From NCBI GenBank assembly GCA_014730235.1, contig WJIO01000018.1:1-7281 (forward strand): 7,281 bases of DNA. The letters are read 5' to 3'. This document shows positions 1 to 5,502 of the stretch, piece by piece. The translations under genes and the position numbers were made by a program. The notes beneath the pieces are model-generated. The model was given only the letters and a program-made list of their open reading frames with translations, was not told where the DNA came from and searched no databases. Numbering within the stretch: the stretch's first letter is position 1; the number at the start of each line of letters is the position of its first letter. Source of the DNA: Candidatus Poribacteria bacterium (GTDB taxonomy: Bacteria > Poribacteria > DTPJ01 > WJIO01).

Positions 1-366
1 ATAATCCTCCACCGCAAATTTCTTACCACGAGAAATCATATGGTCAGAGACTAAAGGCACATCATTGTCATGAGGCCAATCATCCGTTTGTCTTACTGTC
101 TGGCTGATTATTCCTTTGGGTGTTTCATACTCTTTAAATAGAATCGGATAGCGTTCATCCGGTATTTCCTCCCGCCAAATACGAGTCTTTACATCGGGAT
201 GATAACTGGAAGGAGGGCTAATCGAAAGGCAATTATCTAATCCATCATCCCATCCCTCAAATGGTGGTGCCCATCCGAAAAGATTAAATATCAGGGGAAT
301 ATGGTCTGCTTCCTGTAATTCTATGGCCAGGAGCATGCGTTCTCTGGAAAATAAAGAGGTCTTCAT
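1..366 (-). CDS. Uroporphyrinogen decarboxylase-family protein, N-terminal part (runs off left edge)
   Basis: The first 122 codons are present and the frame is open to the window edge. The start reads MKTSLFSRERMLLAIELQEA and continues D-H-I-P-L, which is the typical opening of URO-D-superfamily proteins (R-E-R-x-L-x-A-x-x-x-x-x-P-D-x-I-P). Further in, a Y-E-T-P-x-G-x-I segment is followed by R-Q-T-D-D-W-P and a later D-x-x-x-x-R-x-K-x-x-V-E-D, also typical of the MtaA/CmuA-like and uncharacterised URO-D relatives rather than classical HemE. Family members decarboxylate uroporphyrinogen or transfer methyl groups from corrinoid proteins, and the substrate cannot be told from this fragment. The ATG has a GAGGA ribosome site (375-379) with an 8-base spacer. 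It starts 22 bases after the stop of the upstream gene, so the two are probably co-transcribed. The C-terminal catalytic part is not visible. Confidence 0.85.
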   Translation of the reverse strand, partial: MKTSLFSRERMLLAIELQEADHIPLIFNLFGWAPPFEGWDDGLDNCLSISPPSSYHPDVKTRIWREEIPDERYPILFKEYETPKGIISQTVRQTDDWPHDNDVPLVSDHMISRGKKFAVEDY

Positions 367-388
367 ATTAATTATCCTCATAAATGAT

Positions 389-1891
389 TTATTCTAATTT
401 CCATGAGAACGATACATCTTTCCCGCTTTCATTGTGAAACAAAACTGAATTATCATCTCCTGCACCCGGCCGAACCAATGGCATTACATCCTCTGGAACT
501 GCTCTATCTTCCTGTTTAATCTCAAGCAATGGCGTCAACTTGCTTTGAATCTCTCTTGTTCCCAGGATCAACGGTCCATAACAACCGGTAACGGCCCCTT
601 GTCCCCAGTTTCTGCCGTGTCCTGCGGCTACTGAGCAGACTGCACCACCCATATCCGAATGTTCCCGTCCTCCCCGAAGCACACGTCTTGCCATCATGAG
701 TCTTGTGGCAGCAGTTCGAAAAGCTCTTGCGGCGTAGTCAACATCTCCGGTCATCTGGTATGCCAGTGTCAAAGCCGCTGTTGATGGTTCTTTTATGGGT
801 TTAACCGAACCATCATCAGACCATTCCCCCCAGTAGATCATGTCGTTCCTGCGACCCACACCTGGTTCCCGGCGTTTCCTTTTCTGGGGAAAAACCATGG
901 CCAGTTCCTCCGGTGGTTTCTCTGGAAATCTATTGATTATATTCTGTATTTGATCATCATAAGAAGTATCCTGAAATGTCCATCTGTAGTAATATATAGC
1001 AGCCGCTGCCGGATCGTGATATGGATCGTCCAGTATAGAAATTAACGGTTCAATAATCTTAATCGCCGCTTTCTTAAAAATATCCTCGTCAGAGAGTAAA
1101 TACAGATCACCCAGGACATATATAGCACCGGAAGCCAGTAGATTCTCAATCCCGGCCATGGGATCTCCGGGAACATGATGTCCACTTCCGGCCAGACCAT
1201 GCCTGTTACTTTCGGCTAACTCGGATTCCCGCACCTCATTGCCATCCAGATCCCACAGTACCGGCATAGGTGGTTCTGCATCTATTAATCTTTTGACCCT
1301 GCCTTTACCATATTGCATGGCCCAGTCCAGGTATTGTGAATTACCAGTAACCCTATGAGCCGCAAGGGCCATATGAATAAAGCGAAAGTGTTCAGCCACC
1401 TCGTATTCAAAACGCTTTTCGCATCTAACGGTTCTGGTTCCTATATGAAAACTATTGAAGCAGTTCCGCTCTCTGTCATACCACTGGGGTATTCCATCTA
1501 TAGGGGTTATTATGTGATGAGCCGCATCAACTAATAAAGCTTTAGCTCTTTCATCCTCAGGGAACATGCCAATATACCTGGGTAGAAACAATAGAAACGG
1601 CTCAGTGCCATGATGGGCCTCAGCTTCTGGTTCATATCCATGCAAACATTCCCGTTCAACCCACCCGGCCAGGCAGTCCAAAAGATTCTCGAAATGCTCT
1701 TTGACTTTGGGATTACGGGTAATAAGATAGTGTGGCAACCATGCCAGAGCATAATTGGCTTCGTCCTCACCACCACCGTTGGGCCCAGGTCCATCCATAC
1801 GCATGCTTTGAGCAAGCCAGTTATCCATTTCTTTTCTCAGCATTTTGTAATACTTATAACATTCTTTTGTTTTTTGCATAACTGTCTCCAT
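389..1891 (-). CDS. Predicted alpha/alpha-toroid protein of unknown function (possible carbohydrate-active enzyme)
   Basis: The 500-residue protein has no signal peptide or membrane segment, so it is probably cytoplasmic. I do not recognise a named family. Alternating helices with conserved-looking aromatic, His and acidic clusters suggest an (alpha/alpha) barrel like those of six-hairpin glycosidases and some polysaccharide lyases. Examples are HHGTEPF at residues 93-99, EVAEHFRF at 165-172, and a Gly/His-rich stretch from ESNRHG to HHVPGDP at 228-244. Near the C-terminus a Gly-rich block (407-440: GGREHSDMGG, then AAGHGRNWGQG) looks like an active-site or cap element. The last 25 residues look like a short beta tail. 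The ATG has GAAGGG upstream with a 5-base spacer. A URO-D-family gene follows closely, so the two products may share a pathway. Base composition is locally richer in GC than the sigma gene. Fold assignment is inference from sequence pattern only. Confidence 0.8.
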   Translation of the reverse strand: METVMQKTKECYKYYKMLRKEMDNWLAQSMRMDGPGPNGGGEDEANYALAWLPHYLITRNPKVKEHFENLLDCLAGWVERECLHGYEPEAEAHHGTEPFLLFLPRYIGMFPEDERAKALLVDAAHHIITPIDGIPQWYDRERNCFNSFHIGTRTVRCEKRFEYEVAEHFRFIHMALAAHRVTGNSQYLDWAMQYGKGRVKRLIDAEPPMPVLWDLDGNEVRESELAESNRHGLAGSGHHVPGDPMAGIENLLASGAIYVLGDLYLLSDEDIFKKAAIKIIEPLISILDDPYHDPAAAAIYYYRWTFQDTSYDDQIQNIINRFPEKPPEELAMVFPQKRKRREPGVGRRNDMIYWGEWSDDGSVKPIKEPSTAALTLAYQMTGDVDYAARAFRTAATRLMMARRVLRGGREHSDMGGAVCSVAAGHGRNWGQGAVTGCYGPLILGTREIQSKLTPLLEIKQEDRAVPEDVMPLVRPGAGDDNSVLFHNESGKDVSFSWKLE

Positions 1892-1966
1892 ATTTTCCCT
1901 TCTGTAATAGTTGAAAAATGAAGTTCTTCAGGGTTTAGTGTAGTAATGAAAAATTTTTATAAGCAT

Positions 1967-1992
1967 GTCATTCCTGCGAAAGCAGGAATGAC
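1967..1992. repeat. Short palindromic repeat element (11-bp arms, GAAA loop)
   Basis: GTCATTCCTGC (1967-1977) and its exact reverse complement (1982-1992) flank a GAAA tetraloop. The same sequence type (ATTCC-x-GCGAAAGC-x-GGAAT) recurs between genes in many Gram-negative genomes as a dispersed REP-like or dRS3-like element, which is general knowledge and not something this single copy proves. No T-run follows it on either strand, so it is not a normal intrinsic terminator. It lies 75 bases upstream of the toroid-gene start, within its likely leader or promoter region. Confidence 0.7.
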
Positions 1993-2041
1993 GTAGAACG
2001 GTATTTAGTGACAATTAAAGAATATTAATTTTTGCGATTAC

Positions 2042-2101
2042 CATAATTAAAAAAAATCGGGATAACCTTATTTAAGGTTATCCCGATTTTTTTTAATTAT
2101 G
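2042..2101 (-). terminator. Intrinsic terminator of the sigma-factor gene, perfect 29-bp inverted repeat
   Basis: Positions 2042-2070 are the exact reverse complement of 2073-2101, with two bases between. The core is ATCGGGATAACCTTA and the arms carry eight A and eight T at the base, so a GC-containing hairpin followed by a U-run forms on either strand. It begins 10 bases beyond the sigma-factor stop codon, so termination of that gene is its evident job. Because it is symmetric it would also stop transcription entering from the left. Confidence 0.93.
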
Positions 2102-2110
2102 TAAAAATTT

Positions 2111-3529
2111 TTAGAGAAAGTCTTTTAATTTGCGAATCCTAACAGGATGGCGTAGTTTATTAAGAGCCCGTTCTTCGATCTGACGTATTCTCTCTCGACT
2201 GACACCAAAAGTACGACCTATTTGATCCAGAGTACGGGCATAGCCATCATCAATACCAAAGCGTAAACGTATAACCTGAGCTTCACGATCAGAAAGACTA
2301 CTGAGTACCTCATCAATACGTCCTAAAAGCTCGTTTTGAGCGGCTTCATTTTCAGAAGAAACGGCTTTTTCGTCTTTAATAAAGTCAGCAAGATAACTAT
2401 CCTCAGATCCTACGGGTGTTTCCAGAGAAACGGGGTGTCTTGGCATCTGAAGCAACTGCTGCACTTTTTCAGATTTTACTTGCATTTGACCGGCTATTTC
2501 TGCTACAGTTGGGGCACGACTAAGTCTTCTGGCAGCTTTAGCTGAAGCCCTCCTGAGTTCCTTGTTGCTTTCGATAATGTGAACCGGCAGACGGATAACT
2601 CCACCATAGTTTGCAATAGCTCTGGTTATAGACTGCCTAATCCACCATACAGCATAAGTACTGAATTTATAACCTTTTCGGTATTCAAACTTATCCACAG
2701 CCTGCATAAGCCCTACATTACCTTCCTGAATAAGGTCGGATGCGGATAAAGCGGGGCTTACTCCTGCATATTTCTTGGCAATACTAACAACAAGGCGCAG
2801 GTTAGCTTCGATGATCTGTTTTTTTGCACAGCTTATCATTTCAGTACCAAAGCTTATAGTGTTAAAGTTTTTGGCCAACTCTTTGCCATCAAAACCAAAT
2901 TCATCCTGGACTTCAACAAGAATTTCTTTAGCAACTTCTATTATTTGTTCCCTTAGAAAATCTTTATTTCCAGTATCAAGGGCTAAAATAATATCCTGCC
3001 GCTTAGTACCAGAAATTCTTACCAGATTTCTGAGTTGAGACATACCCAGAGCTTCGTTTGAATCAATAGTATTTATAATATCACGAAGAAAACATATATC
3101 CTCTGACATATCTTCTATCATGGAAACTATATCATCCAGATCTTCTTCTGATAAATCCGATTGAATTTCAGATATGGATTTTCTTATTATATTCTGACCC
3201 TCTTCAATCTGGGCAAAAAGTTTTACCTCATCATCTTTTGTAAGAAGAGATTGTCGCCCGATTTCCCGAAGATATATAGCCAGAGAACGTTCTAAACCAT
3301 AATTGTCATATGGTGTTATATATTCTGTTGATTCCTGATATTGATCAGAAACGCGATCCAGGCTTGACAATATCTTATAGCTATTATTATCATCGGATGA
3401 ATCATCGTCATCATCATTATTTCCCAAGTTCAGAACGTTCAGAATATCCTTATCTTCTTCCTGATCCTGGGTATGAGATTCATCCTCATCTTCATATTCT
3501 TCTACTACATCCAGTTTTTGAGTTTCCAA
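2111..3529 (-). CDS. rpoD: RpoD-family sigma-70 RNA polymerase sigma factor
   Basis: The 472-residue protein directs RNA polymerase to promoters. There is no clear region 1.1. Instead the first 80 residues are acidic, with a poly-Asp run at 39-43. Region 1.2 is at about 83-112. A variable insert follows (about 113-237). Regions 2.1-2.4 run from about 238 to 306, with [19 protein letters not shown] at 265-283 and WWIRQ at 295-299. Region 3 is at about 307-385, and region 4.2 carries a helix-turn-helix at 433-461 ([17 protein letters not shown]). Two oddities stand out. The usual D-Q-A-R-T before I-R-I-P is N-Y-G-G-V (307-311), and the 2.1-2.2 linker (255-264) is two residues longer than usual. 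The start codon is TTG, supported by a GGAG site with a 9-base spacer; the next in-frame Met is residue 137. The primary role is likely, but a group 2 alternative sigma is possible. Confidence 0.93.
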   Translation of the reverse strand: METQKLDVVEEYEDEDESHTQDQEEDKDILNVLNLGNNDDDDDSSDDNNSYKILSSLDRVSDQYQESTEYITPYDNYGLERSLAIYLREIGRQSLLTKDDEVKLFAQIEEGQNIIRKSISEIQSDLSEEDLDDIVSMIEDMSEDICFLRDIINTIDSNEALGMSQLRNLVRISGTKRQDIILALDTGNKDFLREQIIEVAKEILVEVQDEFGFDGKELAKNFNTISFGTEMISCAKKQIIEANLRLVVSIAKKYAGVSPALSASDLIQEGNVGLMQAVDKFEYRKGYKFSTYAVWWIRQSITRAIANYGGVIRLPVHIIESNKELRRASAKAARRLSRAPTVAEIAGQMQVKSEKVQQLLQMPRHPVSLETPVGSEDSYLADFIKDEKAVSSENEAAQNELLGRIDEVLSSLSDREAQVIRLRFGIDDGYARTLDQIGRTFGVSRERIRQIEERALNKLRHPVRIRKLKDFL

Positions 3530-3538
3530 GGTTTTTTA

Positions 3539-3542
3539 CTCC
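3539..3542 (-). promoter_or_regulatory. Ribosome binding site that fixes the TTG start of the sigma factor
   Basis: The minus strand reads CGGAGT, then 8 bases, then TTG at 3529-3527. The GGAG core has a 9-base spacer to TTG. No ATG or GTG in frame nearby competes, so the rare start codon is supported. Confidence 0.7.
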
Positions 3543-3638
3543 GTTTAATTTTGTATTTTTAACCCTCGTTGCTAAAGGTGTTTTATATTTTGAGTGATCC
3601 GGATTAAATATAAAATACCCCGGCGAAAAAAACTATGC

Positions 3639-3668
3639 TTGACAGATTTGAATTCTCTGTGATATACT
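3639..3668 (+). promoter_or_regulatory. Plus-strand sigma-70 promoter with extended -10
   Basis: TTGACA at 3639-3644, an 18-base spacer, and TATACT at 3663-3668, preceded by TG one base upstream (3660-3661). The -35 matches consensus at all six positions and the -10 at five. The predicted start is near 3675. No minus-strand gene needs it, and it points into the small RNA unit. Confidence 0.82.
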
Positions 3669-3674
3669 TTAATT

Positions 3675-3806
3675 TTGAAATGTCCAGTAAAATGGACTCT
3701 TTAGACAAAGAAAGCTATAAAGTCAGGAATAACTTTACTTTGTCATCAAGCGATATTTTTTGCGGGTTAACGTAAACTTGGTTGGTGAACGTTAACCCTT
3801 TTTTTT
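3675..3806 (+). ncRNA. Putative structured small RNA, about 130 nt, no known family recognised
   Basis: A strong promoter and a strong intrinsic terminator bracket this interval, and no gene follows on the plus strand. Two further hairpins can be drawn. The first is GTCCA (3682-3686) with TGGAC (3693-3697). The second is a two-part stem: GACAAAG (3704-3710) with CTTTGTC (3738-3744), continuing as TAAAGT (3718-3723) with ACTTTA (3732-3737). Its loop is CAGGAATA, and a 7-base bulge (3711-3717) lies on the 5' side. The terminator stem is the third element. I see no match to 6S RNA (no closing stem between the ends), 4.5S, tmRNA or a known riboswitch. AGGA exposed in the second loop resembles a CsrA-type site, but that is weak. 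A 31-codon reading frame with no room for a ribosome site overlaps it. Confidence 0.72.
3764..3806 (+). terminator. Intrinsic terminator of the small RNA
   Basis: GGGTTAACGT (3764-3773) pairs perfectly with ACGTTAACCC (3789-3798) around a 15-base loop, followed directly by eight T (3799-3806). On the minus strand the hairpin is followed by GCAAAAAA, not a T-run, so it acts only on plus-strand transcription. Confidence 0.9.
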
Positions 3807-3875
3807 ATCCCTAACCAGTCAATATATCTTTTTAAAATACCAGAATTTTATTTCTTTCCATAATAACCAATTTTG

Positions 3876-3893
3876 TCATACTAATCATACTAA
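3876..3893. repeat. Perfect 9-bp tandem repeat
   Basis: TCATACTAA occurs twice in immediate succession. It sits about 145 bases downstream of the minus-strand promoter start, within the predicted sigma-factor leader. It could be a protein-binding site or chance in AT-rich sequence. Confidence 0.4.
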
Positions 3894-4043
3894 GATTCAC
3901 TTTAGATTTGTTAAAATATTAAAGTATTTGTGGAATTTCCAGATCAAAATGGAAGAGAAAAGTTAGATATTCCTCAATTGGTTGGTTCTGGTATGTTTCA
4001 TATATAAGATGAATAAATTTGTTTTTTTGACCATATCCTTCCA

Positions 4044-4072
4044 ATTATATCATATGAAAGAACAAATGTCAA
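4044..4072 (-). promoter_or_regulatory. Perfect consensus sigma-70 promoter, minus strand
   Basis: Reading the minus strand, TTGACA (4072-4067) is followed by exactly 17 bases and then TATAAT (4049-4044), with TG one base upstream of the -10. All twelve hexamer positions match consensus. The predicted start is near 4037. The first gene downstream is the sigma factor, whose start codon is about 508 bases away. No closer promoter to that gene was convincing, so this is its best candidate promoter with a long leader. Confidence 0.85.
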
Positions 4073-4182
4073 GAAAACTGTAATTACTACTCCTTAATTT
4101 CAAACTGATATTTGGTCTATTTTATTCCCCAAAAAAAGAAATTAAATAAAAATGCTGATGGAAAGGACTCAGTCTGAATATC

Positions 4183-4212
4183 AAAAAAGGCGATCCGGAT
4201 TGGATCGCCTTT
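4183..4212 (-). terminator. Intrinsic terminator of the pilB-HD-pilC operon
   Basis: An 11-bp stem (4186-4196 with 4202-4212; core GGCGATCC/GGATCGCC) with a 5-base loop is followed on the minus strand by six T (4188-4183, the first three shared with the stem). It lies 39 bases beyond the pilC stop codon. Confidence 0.92.
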
Positions 4213-4251
4213 GATATAATTGACATTTATGACCAGTTGAAAAGAAACTTT

Positions 4252-5466
4252 CTAACCTTCAGTACCTATAGCGTCGGCCATATTGAATATTGGCAAATAA
4301 AGACATATTAATATAGTACCAACAATAGCACCGACAAATATCATCATAACTGGTTCAATAAGCTTTGTAAGGCCTTCTACAGTTCTATCCACCTCGTCTT
4401 CATAAAGGTCAGCTATCTTATTAAGCATGTTTTCGAGGTTACCAGTGTTTTCGCCAATAATAATCATTTGATTTACCATTGGTGGAAATACTTTGTTTTC
4501 ACCCAGGGGTTTGGATATGCTGTCTCCTTGTTGTATACTATTTTTTGCATCTTTTATTGCATTGCCTATAACTCTGTTACCGGATGTATCGGATACAATA
4601 TCAAGAGCTTCCAGAATTGAGACGCCACTTGCATTCAGTAAAGCAAATGTACGGGCAAAACTTGCTACAGCTTTTTTATTAAAAAGATTTCCGAAAAGCG
4701 GCATTTTGAGTTTTATCTTATCCCAACCATATGCACCTTTTTCTGTACTTGTTATTGATCTGAATAACATGTAACAAACAATAACAGTTCCTAAAGCCAT
4801 AAGGCCCTTTGGACCCCTTATATCATTAGAAACATTTATTAGCATTTGGGTAGGCCCTGGAAGTTTACCGCCGATATTTTCAAAAACAGCCGCAAACCTG
4901 GGAACAATGAATACAATTAAACCAATTGTAATAAGTAAACAAAAGCCCAGAATAAGGGTAGGCAGGAATAGAGCAGATTTAACTTTGTTACGCAGCGCAA
5001 GCTCTTTTTCCAAAATTAATGCTAATTGATTAAAAACAGTTTCAAATGCACCACTAGCTTCACCGGCTTTTACCATGCTTATGTAAAGCTTAGAAAATAT
5101 CTTTGGATATTTAGCCATAGCTTCCGATAAGGTTCCTCCACCTTCTACCTCGTTTTTTATTTCAGCAGTAGCTTTAGATAAGGTTGGGTTAACTGTTTGG
5201 CTTGTCAGAATATCCAAACTATCTGTTAATGGTACACCTGCGTCCTGCATGGTGGCAAATTGGCGGCTGAATATTGAAAGGTCATGAACCTTTACTTTAG
5301 GTTTAAACAATTCAATGGAAGATAAAGCTTTTTTTTGCTTAATTTCCGTAACAACCAACCCCTGATTACGCAAATTAGTTACTAAACTCTGAGTATTTTC
5401 TGCTTTTGATGTCCTCTTTTCCAATAATCCCTTTTGATTTCTAACTGTATATACAAAAGTAGGCAC
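4252..5466 (-). CDS. pilC: Type IV pilus / type II secretion inner-membrane platform protein (PilC/GspF)
   Basis: The 404-residue polytopic membrane protein forms the platform on which the PilB-type ATPase acts to move pilin subunits. Two T2SSF repeats are visible. The first has FSRQFATMQDAGVPL and GEASGAFETV; the second has FARTFALLNASGVSILEAL and GENTGNLENML. Three hydrophobic segments lie at about residues 165-189, 221-237 and 371-395, the last within the conserved IEPVMMIFVGAIVG. Length and layout are typical. A GTG at 5473-5475 would add three residues, but AAGGAG overlaps that codon. The same site stands 8 bases before the GTG at 5466, giving the family-typical opening MPTFVYTVRN, so I chose the latter. 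It is the last gene of the operon with the HD protein and PilB upstream. The call could equally be GspF, since this window shows no pilin or secretin. Confidence 0.93.
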   Translation of the reverse strand: MPTFVYTVRNQKGLLEKRTSKAENTQSLVTNLRNQGLVVTEIKQKKALSSIELFKPKVKVHDLSIFSRQFATMQDAGVPLTDSLDILTSQTVNPTLSKATAEIKNEVEGGGTLSEAMAKYPKIFSKLYISMVKAGEASGAFETVFNQLALILEKELALRNKVKSALFLPTLILGFCLLITIGLIVFIVPRFAAVFENIGGKLPGPTQMLINVSNDIRGPKGLMALGTVIVCYMLFRSITSTEKGAYGWDKIKLKMPLFGNLFNKKAVASFARTFALLNASGVSILEALDIVSDTSGNRVIGNAIKDAKNSIQQGDSISKPLGENKVFPPMVNQMIIIGENTGNLENMLNKIADLYEDEVDRTVEGLTKLIEPVMMIFVGAIVGTILICLYLPIFNMADAIGTEG

Positions 5467-5474
5467 GCTACTCA

Positions 5475-5480
5475 CTCCTT
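5475..5480 (-). promoter_or_regulatory. Ribosome binding site that decides the pilC start
   Basis: AAGGAG on the minus strand has an 8-base spacer to the GTG at 5466-5464 and no usable spacing to the upstream GTG at 5475-5473, which it overlaps. Confidence 0.75.
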
Positions 5481-5502
5481 GAATTTTTATTTTAAAGCAA
5501 TA

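Larger units (their letters stand above)
3530..4251. other. Intergenic region with two converging promoters and a small RNA unit
   Basis: This 722-base gap between pilC and the sigma factor has no convincing protein gene. From left to right it holds the sigma-factor ribosome site (3539-3542), a plus-strand promoter (3639-3668) and the small RNA with its terminator (about 3675-3806). These are followed by a perfect 9-bp tandem repeat (3876-3893), a minus-strand consensus promoter (4044-4072), and the pilC terminator (4183-4212). The parts between are AT-rich with no further structure that I can support. Confidence 0.8.

Noticed and set aside
1610-1921. Plus-strand frame of about 100 codons over the toroid-gene start
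   Set aside because: It is a shadow of the well-supported minus-strand gene, with no ribosome site and no family resemblance.
1925-2030. Promoter for the toroid gene
   Set aside because: TTGTCA and TTATAA-like hexamers occur on the minus strand, but none pairs at 16-18 bases with a fair partner.
3675-3806. 6S RNA or 4.5S RNA identity for the small RNA
   Set aside because: The ends do not pair into a long closing stem, and the 4.5S GGAA-loop region is absent.
3963-4034. Minus-strand 23-codon frame just after the perfect promoter (MVKKTNLFILYMKHTRTNQL...)
   Set aside because: The AAGGA before it is only one base from the ATG and would lie at the transcript's very end. It is too short to separate from chance.
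4027-4055. Possible plus-strand promoter TTGACC with TCATAT
   Set aside because: The -10 is poor, nothing sensible lies downstream, and the real signal there is on the minus strand.
4009-4083. Plus-strand 24-codon frame starting MNKFVFLTIS
   Set aside because: No ribosome site or promoter, and it overlaps the minus-strand promoter in AT-rich sequence.
4151-4213. Plus-strand 20-codon frame across the pilC terminator
   Set aside because: Its codons are explained by the terminator hairpin, and there is no start signal.
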